DNA of 64,000 bases from Roseovarius sp. (lineage in GTDB: Bacteria; Pseudomonadota; Alphaproteobacteria; Rhodobacterales; Rhodobacteraceae). The stretch is from NCBI RefSeq assembly GCF_027019125.1, contig NZ_JALUXE010000027.1, positions 1 through 64,000 on the forward strand, given 5' to 3'. Shown piece after piece: positions 8,400-16,246 of this stretch. The position numbers and the translations under genes are program-made. Numbering within the stretch: position 1 is the first letter of the stretch; each line of letters starts with the position of its first letter. A model generated the notes under the pieces. That model ran no database searches. It was not told the origin of the DNA and saw nothing but the letters and a program-made list of their open reading frames with translations.

Positions 8400-9231
8400 G
8401 ACCGATCCTCCGTCTGCTCCAGGTCTGGATGATGTTGATGACAAGCAGCATGGCAAAGGAGATGACCAGCATGGCGATCCCGATCGCGGCAGCCGCGTCG
8501 TAATTGTATTCCTCGAGCCGGATCACGATCAGCAGCGGCGCGATCTCGGTCAGGTTCGGGATGTTGCCCGCGATAAAGATGACCGAGCCGTATTCGCCGA
8601 CCGACCGCGCGAGCGCGAGGGCAAATCCGGTCAGCAGCGCAGGCGTCAGCGTCGGCAGGATCACCCGGCGTAGGGTATACATGCGGCGGGCGCCGAGCGT
8701 GGCGCTGACCTCTTCGAGGTCCGGTTCCAGTTCCTCGATCACCGGCTGCACGGTGCGCACGACAAAGGGAAACCCGATGAAGACGAGCGCGACCCAGATG
8801 CCCAGTTCGGTATAGGCAACCGTGATCCCAAGCGGTGCCAGCGCCTGCCCGAAGACGCCGTTCGGCGCGTAGAGCGCGCTGAGCGCGATGCCCGCAACAG
8901 CCGTCGGCAGGGCAAAGGGCAGGTCCACTGCTGCGTCGACAAGGCGCCTTCCCCAGAAGCGGTAGCGCACCAGCACCCAGGCCAGCAAAAGTCCGAAGAC
9001 CAGATTGAACAGTGACGCAATCAGCGCCGCGCGGAACGAGAGCGTCAGCGCCGACCAGATCCGGCGGGAATTGACCATGTCCCACACGTCACCCGGGCCA
9101 ATCATCAAGCCACGCCCCAGCAACGCGCCGATGGGAAGCAGGACCACGATCGACAGCACCGTCACCATGATCCCAAAGCTCAGCCCAAACCCCGGCAGGG
9201 GTGAGGGCGAGCGCAGAATACCCGCCCTCAT
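8392..9231 (-). CDS. cysT: Sulfate ABC transporter permease CysT
   Basis: A 279-residue inner-membrane protein with a hydrophobic N-terminal segment (FGIMVTVLSIVVLLPIGALL), further membrane segments and the EAA loop LEEVSATLGARRMYTLRRVILP. Families CysT (CysU) and CysW are close; gene order after the binding protein and the neighbouring cysW support CysT. A GAGGAG ribosome-binding site precedes the ATG, and only three bases separate it from the stop of the binding-protein gene. It pairs with CysW as the sulfate translocation pore. Confidence 0.92.
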   Translation of the reverse strand: MRAGILRSPSPLPGFGLSFGIMVTVLSIVVLLPIGALLGRGLMIGPGDVWDMVNSRRIWSALTLSFRAALIASLFNLVFGLLLAWVLVRYRFWGRRLVDAAVDLPFALPTAVAGIALSALYAPNGVFGQALAPLGITVAYTELGIWVALVFIGFPFVVRTVQPVIEELEPDLEEVSATLGARRMYTLRRVILPTLTPALLTGFALALARSVGEYGSVIFIAGNIPNLTEIAPLLIVIRLEEYNYDAAAAIGIAMLVISFAMLLVINIIQTWSRRRIGLV

Positions 9232-9234
9232 GTC

Positions 9235-10422
9235 TCACTCCTCGTAGATCTGGTCAAAGATGCCGCCGTCGCCGAAAAACTTGGGCTGAACCTCGGGCCA
9301 TCCGCCAAAATCCTCGACCGTGACGAAGTTCACTTCTGGAAAGCGCGCCACGTCCTCGGGGGCTGCCGCCGAGGTGTCCCAGGCGCGGTAAAAGTGCTTC
9401 AGCGCCAGCGCCTGCGCTTGCGCGCTGTAAAGATGTTCCAGATAGGCTTCTGCCGCCGCACGCTGCGCGTCCGAGGTGATGTTGCCATCGACCAGCGTCA
9501 CAGGCGGTTCGGCCAGAATCGAGACCGAGGGCACGACGATGTCGAAGGCATCTTCTCCGAGGCTCTCGAGCGCAAGAAACGCCTCGTTCTCCCAGGCCAG
9601 CAGCACGTCGCCGACGCCGCGTTGGGTAAAGGTCGTGGTCGATCCCCGCGCTCCGGTGTCGAGCACCGGCACGTTCTTGTAGAGGTCGCCGACAAACTCG
9701 GCTGGATCAAGCCCCTTCTGCTTGGCATAGCCCCAGGCCGCGAGGAAATTCCACCGCGCGCCGCCCGATGTCTTGGGATTGGGCGTGATCACCTGAACAT
9801 CCCCTGTCACCAGGTCGTCCCAGTCCTCGATCCCCTTGGGGTTGCCGTCGCGCACGAGGAACACGATGGTCGAGGTGTAGGGCGAAGAGTTGTGCTCTAG
9901 CCGTGACTGCCAGTCGGCGGGGATCTTGCCGGTGCGCTCGGCGATCTGGTCGATGTCAGCCGACAGCGCCAGTGTCACGACGGTCGCTTCCAATCCGTCG
10001 ATCACGGCGCGCGCCTGTGCCCCGGCACCCCCATGGGACTGGCGGATGGAAACGGGCGCGTTGCCCTGCGCGGTCCACCAAGCGGTGAAGAGCGCGTTGT
10101 ATTCCCGATAGAACTCGCGGGTCGGATCGTAGGAAACATTGAGGATTTCGACACCATCCTGTGCAGCAGCCGGGCCCGACCCAGAGAAAGTCAGGCCAAG
10201 CACCGCGACCGCGGCCAGAAGACCGCCGCGCAGTTGCCCGCCGGTCAGGGTCTTGCGGAACGCGCTTTGAATATTGACCGTCTCACTCGTATTCCGGGTC
10301 GCAATCGGGCGACCGGACAGGCGCGCGTGGCCTGCGTCGATCTCGATCCGGCCATCGCCGAGACTTCGAACGAAGGTTCCCTGGGCAAGCGTATGCCCGC
10401 TGATCTGAATGGTGCGATACAT
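9235..10422 (-). CDS. Sulfate-binding protein with unusual N-terminal extension
   Basis: From about residue 90 the protein is a periplasmic sulfate-binding protein (CysP/Sbp family): EILNVSYDPTREFYREYNALF, SHGGAGAQARAVIDGL, a NPKTSGGARWNFLAAWGYA anion-pocket stretch and a conserved GSTTTFTQRGVGDVLLAWENEA. A signal-peptide-like segment (LRGGLLAAVAVLGLTF, cleavage near AAAQ88) lies inside, not at the N-terminus. The first 55 or so residues (MYRTIQISGHTLAQGTFVRS onward) form a separate hydrophilic leader with its own AAAGGA site before the ATG at 10422. No stop separates the parts. Either it is a true fusion, or export uses an internal start not seen clearly. It delivers sulfate to CysT/W. Confidence 0.88.
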   Translation of the reverse strand: MYRTIQISGHTLAQGTFVRSLGDGRIEIDAGHARLSGRPIATRNTSETVNIQSAFRKTLTGGQLRGGLLAAVAVLGLTFSGSGPAAAQDGVEILNVSYDPTREFYREYNALFTAWWTAQGNAPVSIRQSHGGAGAQARAVIDGLEATVVTLALSADIDQIAERTGKIPADWQSRLEHNSSPYTSTIVFLVRDGNPKGIEDWDDLVTGDVQVITPNPKTSGGARWNFLAAWGYAKQKGLDPAEFVGDLYKNVPVLDTGARGSTTTFTQRGVGDVLLAWENEAFLALESLGEDAFDIVVPSVSILAEPPVTLVDGNITSDAQRAAAEAYLEHLYSAQAQALALKHFYRAWDTSAAAPEDVARFPEVNFVTVEDFGGWPEVQPKFFGDGGIFDQIYEE

Positions 10423-10453
10423 GGTCTGTCCTTTGCCGATCCCTGTCGAACTC

Positions 10454-10531
10454 TGGTGTCAGGTCGGCGGGGAGGGCAGTCCGGGAGGGATCACCCCGAC
10501 CCGTAAACGCCGCCAGCGCCACCTGACACCA
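10454..10531 (-). promoter_or_regulatory. Structured RNA leader of the sulfate-transport operon
   Basis: On the transcribed strand an 11-bp perfect outer stem (TGGTGTCAGGT pairing with ACCTGACACCA) encloses about 56 bases that can form inner G/C-rich helices, including GGG-TGAT-CCC. The element ends about 32 bases before the cysP start, so it could act as a cis-regulatory RNA or attenuator. Rfam contains alphaproteobacterial candidate leaders for sulfate transport (for example the sul1 motif), but membership cannot be judged here. Confidence 0.5.
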
Positions 10532-10550
10532 AAATAACGACAGACTTGCT

Positions 10551-10593
10551 CGTGATTAGCAAAGGAAGAATCACGCTCTTTTTGGTCGTGATT
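10551..10593. promoter_or_regulatory. Repeated CGTGATT sites, candidate Rrf2 operator
   Basis: The heptamer CGTGATT occurs at 10551-10557 and 10587-10593 and as its complement AATCACG at 10569-10575. The three copies are spaced 18 bases apart start to start, just upstream of the sulfate-transport leader and just downstream of the Rrf2 gene. This arrangement suggests binding sites for a dimeric regulator. Confidence 0.45.
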
Positions 10594-10601
10594 TTAGAAG
10601 A

Positions 10602-11069
10602 TCATTCTCCGGCACCGGGCTCCGAATAGCCAAAGCTTTCCAGCGGCCGTGCATCCTCTTGCAGATCGGCAACCGTGAGCGATTCGATCATCAGGATGTA
10701 AGTGGCGTAGAAGCCGCCAAAGACGGCGCGCACCCTGCAGCTCTGCTCGTCCTTGCAATCCTCGCAACGCTGGTAGGCCTTGCGCGACAGGCAGGGTAGC
10801 GGGGCCATCGGCCCGTCGATCAGGCGCAGAACCTCGGCCAGCGACACCCGCCTCGGCTCCTTGATCATCTCGTAGCCACCCTTGCGGCCACGCCTGCTGC
10901 CGATCAGACCGGCACGCTTGAGATCGAGCAGGATGTGTTCGAGAAATCGCTTGGGCGCGCCCGACCGATCCGCAATCTCCTCGATACGCAGCGCCTCGGC
11001 CTCTCCGGCCTTTTCGTCGGCGAGCACCATGAGGGCTTTGAGCGCGTACTTGGTCTTGTGGGTGATCAT
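10602..11069 (-). CDS. Rrf2-family regulator with four cysteines
   Basis: The 155-residue protein has the Rrf2 winged-helix layout: MITHKTKYALKALMVLA, the recognition region IEEIADRSGAPKRFLEHILLDLKRAGLI and the wing SRRGRKGGYEM. Cys93, Cys102, Cys105 and Cys111 (C-x8-C-x2-C-x5-C) could hold an iron-sulfur cluster or act as a thiol sensor, as in IscR or related cysteine-metabolism regulators. It lies directly upstream of the sulfate importer in the same direction, with repeated sites between, so control of sulfate uptake is the natural inference. The stop is 180 bases before cysP, so both co-transcription and a separate promoter are possible. Confidence 0.85.
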   Translation of the reverse strand: MITHKTKYALKALMVLADEKAGEAEALRIEEIADRSGAPKRFLEHILLDLKRAGLIGSRRGRKGGYEMIKEPRRVSLAEVLRLIDGPMAPLPCLSRKAYQRCEDCKDEQSCRVRAVFGGFYATYILMIESLTVADLQEDARPLESFGYSEPGAGE

Positions 11070-11144
11070 CGGCCCTAAATGGTTCTAGAAACTGCGACTA
11101 ACAAGATCAACATTATCAGGTTTTGAGCACAATGCGAGGGCGAA

Positions 11145-11165
11145 CATATTAACACGATAAATATG
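11145..11165. promoter_or_regulatory. Inverted repeat in the Rrf2/Lrp divergent promoter region
   Basis: CATATT and AATATG, separated by nine bases, form an AT-rich inverted repeat midway between the divergent Rrf2 and Lrp/AsnC genes. Lrp-type proteins often bind their own promoter at such sites. This is only a sequence-based suggestion. Confidence 0.35.
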
Positions 11166-11242
11166 ATCGACATTTTGTAGAATTATGGCATCCTTGTCCC
11201 GACTCGGTGGTGACGGCCTGTAAGGGCCAGAGAGGGGGCGCG

Positions 11243-11740
11243 ATGACATTCGACCGGATCGACCTGAAAATCCTCGACATCCTGCAGCGGGATACGACCA
11301 TTCCGGTCGCCCGCATCGCCGATCAGGTGGGGCTGTCGCAGACGCCCTGCTGGAAGCGTATCCAGAAACATGAGGACTCCGGCGTCATCCGCGCCCGCGT
11401 GGCCCTGCTGAGCCCTGAATTGCTCGGGCTGTCGCTGACCGCATTCGTGATGGTGGAAGCCATCGAGCATTCGACGGAATGGCGCGCCGAATTCCTTGCC
11501 GTCACCGAGACACTCGAGCCGGTGCGCGACATCTATCGTCTTGCCGGAACCCATGACTTCATGCTGCGTGTCGTCGTGCCCGACATGCCGGCCTTTGACC
11601 ACTTCTACGAAACCCTGACGTCGAGGATCCGGTTGCGCAGCGTCAGCTCGGTCTTTGCGATGGAGCAGGTCAAATGCAGCACGGCATTGCCGCTGTCGGG
11701 TTTGATCGCAGACCCGCATTGGCGGCGGGGTCAGGCCTGA
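11243..11740 (+). CDS. Lrp/AsnC-family transcriptional regulator
   Basis: The 165-residue protein starts MTFDRIDLKILDILQRD, followed by a helix-turn-helix (PVARIADQVGLSQTPCWKRIQKHEDSGVI) and a RAM ligand-binding domain ending at VFAMEQVKCSTALPL. This is the usual feast/famine regulator architecture and length. An upstream GTG at 11207 is in frame, but the ATG at 11243 is preceded by GAGGGGG and fits the family start. The gene is divergent from the Rrf2 regulator. Ligands are normally amino acids; which one is not readable. Confidence 0.9.
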   Translation: MTFDRIDLKILDILQRDTTIPVARIADQVGLSQTPCWKRIQKHEDSGVIRARVALLSPELLGLSLTAFVMVEAIEHSTEWRAEFLAVTETLEPVRDIYRLAGTHDFMLRVVVPDMPAFDHFYETLTSRIRLRSVSSVFAMEQVKCSTALPLSGLIADPHWRRGQA

Positions 11741-12034
11741 CCCGCTGCACACCCGGCCTCAGGCGGCACGATGCCGATGCCCCGCAAACAGCACCTTCGC
11801 GGTCGTCCATCAAGCATCGCTGCGCGCAAACCGCTCTGACAAGAGCGCCCGGACTCCGCGGTATTTTTACGAGCTATTGTCCAGCAGCGGACAATTTTCA
11901 ACGCTTTGGCGTGTCACAGTCTTTCTGCAGGCGAGGCGCAGACAACGGGTCCGCCTGCACAGATAGGCTGCAAAAGGATCGCGTCGGGCATGGTGGGCAC
12001 TCTCGGAATTCAAGAAAACCTCGCCGCGCGCGAC

Positions 12035-12781
12035 ATGGCTGCAAGATCGGCGATGACCACCCCCTCATGGCGTGCCGCGCTGATCGGGGCGCTGGGCCTC
12101 GGTCTTGCTGGTCCAGCCGTTGCAGGCGAACTGGAGACCCGCGCGACCCTCTATCTCTGGGCCTCCGGCCTCACGGGCACCCAGGCTCTTGCCGGGCTCC
12201 CGCCCACGGATGTGGATCTGGGCTTTGACCAGATCCTCGACAAGGTCGATATGGCGGCGGCTGGGCTTGTCGAAGTCCGGGGCGACCGGGCCGGTTTCCT
12301 GGGCGAATTGAATTACGTCAAGCTCAGCGCAAAGGCGGCAGGCCCGGGCGGGGCACTCACCGGAGATCTCACGTCCAAAGCCACCTTCGCCCTTCTGGCC
12401 GGCACCTGGAAGGTCGACGAGACCCCCGCGCGGCGGGTCGATCTGATCGGCGGCGTCAAGTATTTCCGCTTCAGCAATGCGCTCACCCTTGCTCCGGGGC
12501 CGGTGGCGGCCTCCGGCCATGCCGACTGGGTCGACGCGACGGTCGGCGTCAAGGCGTCCTTTGCCCTGTCGGACACTTGGTCGCTCAAGACTTGGGCGAT
12601 GCTTGGCGCGGGCGGATCAGACCTCAGCTGGGATGTGCTGGCGGCCTTCGACTACCAGATCAACGACACATGGTCCGCCTCGCTGGGATATCGTGCCACG
12701 GGGGTGGATTACGCCTCGGGCTCCTTTTCCTATGACATGCGCCAATACGGGCCGATCATTGGCTTGACGCGGCGGTTCTGA
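12035..12781 (+). CDS. Outer-membrane beta-barrel-like protein
   Basis: The product has a signal peptide (WRAALIGALGLGLAGPAVAGE) followed by amphipathic strands of alternating residues and ends in RQYGPIIGLTRRF. A terminal aromatic residue is the usual recognition mark for outer-membrane barrel assembly. The mature length of about 220 residues fits an 8-stranded barrel. Start choice is uncertain: ATG at 12035 or 12053, neither with a strong ribosome-binding site; the frame is open to 11906. No family could be named. It is convergent with the formylglycine enzyme gene, so a functional link to the sulfatase is not implied. Confidence 0.65.
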   Translation: MAARSAMTTPSWRAALIGALGLGLAGPAVAGELETRATLYLWASGLTGTQALAGLPPTDVDLGFDQILDKVDMAAAGLVEVRGDRAGFLGELNYVKLSAKAAGPGGALTGDLTSKATFALLAGTWKVDETPARRVDLIGGVKYFRFSNALTLAPGPVAASGHADWVDATVGVKASFALSDTWSLKTWAMLGAGGSDLSWDVLAAFDYQINDTWSASLGYRATGVDYASGSFSYDMRQYGPIIGLTRRF

Positions 12782-12840
12782 CGGGCCGCCCGCGCTGGGC
12801 GCGTGCGGCACTCTCTCGCGCCGCCGCCTCGGGTTCTGCC

Positions 12841-13839
12841 TCACCGGAGCACGCAGCGGAACCCGATATGCGTTGTCGCGGTGTCGATCGCCTCGGGCTG
12901 GCGGGCAGCGGGGCGGTAGCGGCGGCAATAGTTCGGTGCACAGAGATGCGACCCCCCCTTGAGCACCTTGCGCGGCATGCGGGCGGGGTCGTCCGGATCA
13001 ATACTGTCCTCGCGAGAGACCTTCGCCGCGCTGCCCGGCCCGCAGCAGGCCTTGCCGGTCGTCGTGGCTGCAGGCTCGGCATACCAGTCCGCGGTCCATT
13101 CCCAGACATTGCCGATCATGTCGTAAAGCCCGTATCCGTTGGGCGGAAAGGCCCGCACCGGAGAGGTCCGCGCATAGCCATCCTCGCGCAGGTTCTCCAC
13201 GGGGAATCGCCCCTGCCAGGTATTCGCCATGTGTCGCCCGCCGGGGGTCAACGATCCCGGCCAAGCAAATTCCGCGCCCTCCAGCCCGCCGCGCGCCGCA
13301 AACTCCCATTCCGCCTCGGTCGGCAGCGCCTTTCCGGCCCAATCCGCATAGGCCTGCGCATCGGCATGGGTGACCTGCACGACCGGGTGATCCCCGAGCC
13401 CCTCGATAGAGGAGCCGGGACCGTAAGGATGGCGCCAATCGGCCCCGACCACATAGCGCCACCACGACATCGACCTTGCCGCCAGGGCCGGCGCGGCCGG
13501 CGGCACAAAGACCGCCGAGCCCGGTTTCAAAAGCTCCGGCAGCGCGCCGGGATAATCCTCGGCGCGGGGCGGGCGTTCGGCGGCCGTGACATAGCCTGTC
13601 GCCGCCACGAAAGCCGCGAACTGATCATTCGTGACAGGCGCCACATCAATGGCGAACCCCTCGACATGCACGGTCCGGGTGGGGGCCTCCTCGGGATAGT
13701 GATCGTCCGAACCCATGCGGAAATCACCGCCCGCAAGACAGACCATATCCGTCAGTGGCACCCGTGGCCCCGATGCGTGCGGCGACAGACCGGCCCCGTC
13801 CTGCGGCTCTCCCGCGTCCGGACCGCGTGTCAGTCCCAT
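12841..13839 (-). CDS. Formylglycine-generating enzyme (sulfatase maturase)
   Basis: The 332-residue protein matches the FGE/SUMF1 fold: MVCLAGGDFRMGSDD, PVTNDQFAAFVAATGYVT, ALPTEAEWEFAARGG, GLYDMIGNVWEWTADWY, and near the end Cys300 and Cys305 in HLCAPNYCRRYRPAAR. These two cysteines have the spacing of the copper-binding catalytic pair that oxidises the sulfatase active-site cysteine to formylglycine. No signal peptide is seen, so it acts on its substrate before export. Its ATG lies ten bases inside the 3' end of the sulfatase gene, so the two are coupled and it almost certainly matures that sulfatase. Confidence 0.93.
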   Translation of the reverse strand: MGLTRGPDAGEPQDGAGLSPHASGPRVPLTDMVCLAGGDFRMGSDDHYPEEAPTRTVHVEGFAIDVAPVTNDQFAAFVAATGYVTAAERPPRAEDYPGALPELLKPGSAVFVPPAAPALAARSMSWWRYVVGADWRHPYGPGSSIEGLGDHPVVQVTHADAQAYADWAGKALPTEAEWEFAARGGLEGAEFAWPGSLTPGGRHMANTWQGRFPVENLREDGYARTSPVRAFPPNGYGLYDMIGNVWEWTADWYAEPAATTTGKACCGPGSAAKVSREDSIDPDDPARMPRKVLKGGSHLCAPNYCRRYRPAARQPEAIDTATTHIGFRCVLR

Positions 13840-15317
13840 TTGACGATGATCTGCTGCGGCTCCGCCGCATTCGGCGGTGTTCCGAAGGTGAGCTTGATCG
13901 CCTCCGGGATAAGCATCGGCGGGACCATCTCTCGCGCGATCTGCAACACCTCGCCCTGCATACGCGCCACGACCCCCGGCATCTGCTCTGCGAGGTTCGT
14001 GGTCTCGCCGGGATCGGTGGACAGATCGAACAGTTCGACACGCGGCGGAAGTCCCGCAGCCCAGACAAGTTTCATATTGCCGTCGCGGATCGTGCCGCTG
14101 CCGGGATCGACGTTATAGACAAGCGTGCTGCGCGGGGTCTCTCCACTCTCCTTGATCGCTGCCCACATATCCATCCCGTCGAGCCGCGCGCTCTTTTCAA
14201 GCGACGCGCCCGCGACGGTGGACAGGGTCGGAAGCATGTCGACCACATGCATCATGCCGGTCACCTCTCCGGCGGGAATGACACCGGGCCAGTTCATCAG
14301 CGCCGCCACCAGCGTGCCGCCCTCATAGGTCGTGCCCTTGCCGTCGCGGTAGGGGCCATTGTCGGCGGGCAGCTTGCCAACAACCTCGGACTCGCCCGCG
14401 AAGGCCGCCGTGGTGACGCCGCCATTGTCGCTCTGGAACACGATCAGGGTGTTCTCGCGCATGCCCTTCGCCTTGAGCACGGCAAGCAGGCGACCGATCT
14501 CGTCATCCATGGCAGAGATCATCGCCGCATAGGTCCGGCGCTGCTCGTCCGCGATGTTCGGATAGCGGTTCAGATATTCCTCGGGCGCCTGGAACGGGGT
14601 ATGAGGCGCGGTGAAGGCGAGGTAGAGGAACAGCGGGGCGTCGCCGTCATGGGCCTCGACAACCCGGGCGGCTTCCTGCCCGAAGAGCGTGGTGGCAAAG
14701 CCGTCCTCGTCGATCAATTCCTCGTTGCGATACCAGTCCTTGATCCCGTGCGACTCGTGCTCGAAATGGTCGATCTCACCGACCAGCGCGCCATAGAAAC
14801 TGTCAAAACCCCGGCTGCGCGGCCAGTATTTTATATCGGCATGCCCAAGATGCCATTTGCCGACCATGGCTGTGCGATACCCGGCCTCTTTCAGGGCCTG
14901 CGGCAATATGTATTCCTCGGTGGGCAGGCCGTAGCTGCCGCCCGACGGGATAACGCCAAGTTGCAGGCCATAGCGCAGCGGATAGCGCCCGGTCATAAGC
15001 GCGGCCCGTGTGGGCGTGCACATGGGCTGGGCATAGAATTCGGTCAGCCGCGCGCCACCCGTGGCAAGCGCGTCGATGTTCGGGGTGAGAATGTCAGAGC
15101 CGTGATAACCGACGTCCTTCCACCCCTGATCATCAGAGATGATGTAGATGATGTTGGGTGGGGTCTCGCCAGCGGCGATGGCGCGCTGGGACACGCCCAG
15201 GGTTGCCGCGGCGGTCATGGCGGCCCCGCCCGCGAGGAACCCACGGCGGCTCACACGGGCCTGTCCGGCTCTGTGTTCGGGCGCTCTCGTCCCGTCAGCG
15301 TTTTGTGTCATGGTCAT
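13830..15317 (-). CDS. Tat-exported arylsulfatase-type sulfatase
   Basis: The 495-residue enzyme has a twin-arginine signal (VSRRGFLAGG, arginines 24-25), metal ligands SDDQG at 61-65 and the sulfatase signature C100-T-P-T-R104, where Cys100 becomes formylglycine. SDNGG near residue 285 gives further metal ligands. It hydrolyses sulfate esters in the periplasm, releasing sulfate for the nearby importer; the organic substrate is unknown. Folding in the cytosol before Tat export suits modification by the cytosolic FGE encoded next. The ATG at 15317 has AGGGGAG upstream. A Crp/Fnr regulator gene lies just upstream on the same strand. Confidence 0.93.
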   Translation of the reverse strand: MTMTQNADGTRAPEHRAGQARVSRRGFLAGGAAMTAAATLGVSQRAIAAGETPPNIIYIISDDQGWKDVGYHGSDILTPNIDALATGGARLTEFYAQPMCTPTRAALMTGRYPLRYGLQLGVIPSGGSYGLPTEEYILPQALKEAGYRTAMVGKWHLGHADIKYWPRSRGFDSFYGALVGEIDHFEHESHGIKDWYRNEELIDEDGFATTLFGQEAARVVEAHDGDAPLFLYLAFTAPHTPFQAPEEYLNRYPNIADEQRRTYAAMISAMDDEIGRLLAVLKAKGMRENTLIVFQSDNGGVTTAAFAGESEVVGKLPADNGPYRDGKGTTYEGGTLVAALMNWPGVIPAGEVTGMMHVVDMLPTLSTVAGASLEKSARLDGMDMWAAIKESGETPRSTLVYNVDPGSGTIRDGNMKLVWAAGLPPRVELFDLSTDPGETTNLAEQMPGVVARMQGEVLQIAREMVPPMLIPEAIKLTFGTPPNAAEPQQIIVKWD

Positions 15318-15378
15318 GTGCTCCCCTGTCGGTTTTCATGGGTCGAGACGAGGCCGCGCCCGGTATGGGCAACAGCGC

Positions 15379-16095
15379 TCAGGTGAATGCGGATAATCGT
15401 TCTTCGAGCCGGGCAGGCTGAAGCACCGTGATGGTCCCGTAGCCGGGCTCGATCAGCCCGTCCTTCTTCAGCCCCGCGAGCAGGTTGGCCAGAAGCGAGC
15501 GCGAGACATTGCAGAGCTCGGCAAGCTCGCTCTGGCTGATGTCGATGGTGACGGGCGTGTTGTCGATGCCTTCGGCGATGGCGGGCCCGCCCCAATGCGG
15601 CGAGAGCATCCGGTTCAACGAGGCCAGCACACGGGCTTCGGGATCGCGCAGGCAGAGGTCCTCGCGCAGGCCCAGAGCCCCAACCATGTGAAAAAAGGTC
15701 AGCAGTCCGACCCAACGCCACGCGTCGGGCAGTTGCGCGGCAATGGACAGAAAGGCCCGCCCGGGCAGATGTACCATCTGCGTGGTCCGCGTTGCGCGCA
15801 GCCCGACGGTGCGCGGCTCGCGGGCAAGCATGGAGCCTTCCCCGACCCAGAACCCGGTCGAGGCAAAGACCCCGGCGCGCGGGCCGTTCACGCCATGGGT
15901 AAAGATGACGTGCAGCCCGCCTTCGACCACGCCCCAGAGCCCGTCGCCGGCATCGCCCGGGCGATAGATCCACTTGCCCTTCTCGAACTCATAGAAATTC
16001 ACATTGCGCAACACAGCGTCCTGAAACTCGACCGGCGTTGCCGCGAGCCATCCACATTGCCTCAAAAGGGCAAATCCAACCTTGCGTCCGAGCAT
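15379..16095 (-). CDS. Crp/Fnr-family regulator
   Basis: About 238 residues: an N-terminal cyclic-nucleotide-binding-like beta roll (FEKGKWIYRPGDAGDGLWGVVEGGLHV) and a C-terminal helix-turn-helix (ISQSELAELCNVSRSLLANLLAGLKKDGLIE). Family-typical residues contacting cAMP are not obvious, and no Fnr-type N-terminal cysteine cluster is present, so the signal is unknown. The start at 16095 is chosen over a longer frame because GAGGGA lies just upstream. It sits 61 bases upstream of the sulfatase gene in the same direction, so it probably controls sulfatase-FGE expression. Confidence 0.85.
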   Translation of the reverse strand: MLGRKVGFALLRQCGWLAATPVEFQDAVLRNVNFYEFEKGKWIYRPGDAGDGLWGVVEGGLHVIFTHGVNGPRAGVFASTGFWVGEGSMLAREPRTVGLRATRTTQMVHLPGRAFLSIAAQLPDAWRWVGLLTFFHMVGALGLREDLCLRDPEARVLASLNRMLSPHWGGPAIAEGIDNTPVTIDISQSELAELCNVSRSLLANLLAGLKKDGLIEPGYGTITVLQPARLEERLSAFT

Positions 16096-16246
16096 CTGCA
16101 ATCCCTCTTCTGCTATGAAATTATGGAAAGTCTTACGCGCGACTGTCCGCCCGTGCACATTCCCTCAAAAAAAATCCTGCAAACATGGATCCTACGCTAG
16201 ACTGCTGCGCACGGGGAACACCGCGCACAATAAGGGACAGGGACAC

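Noticed and set aside
13755-15386. 543-codon frame antisense to the sulfatase
   Set aside because: The sulfatase is unambiguous; the antisense product has no recognisable domain.
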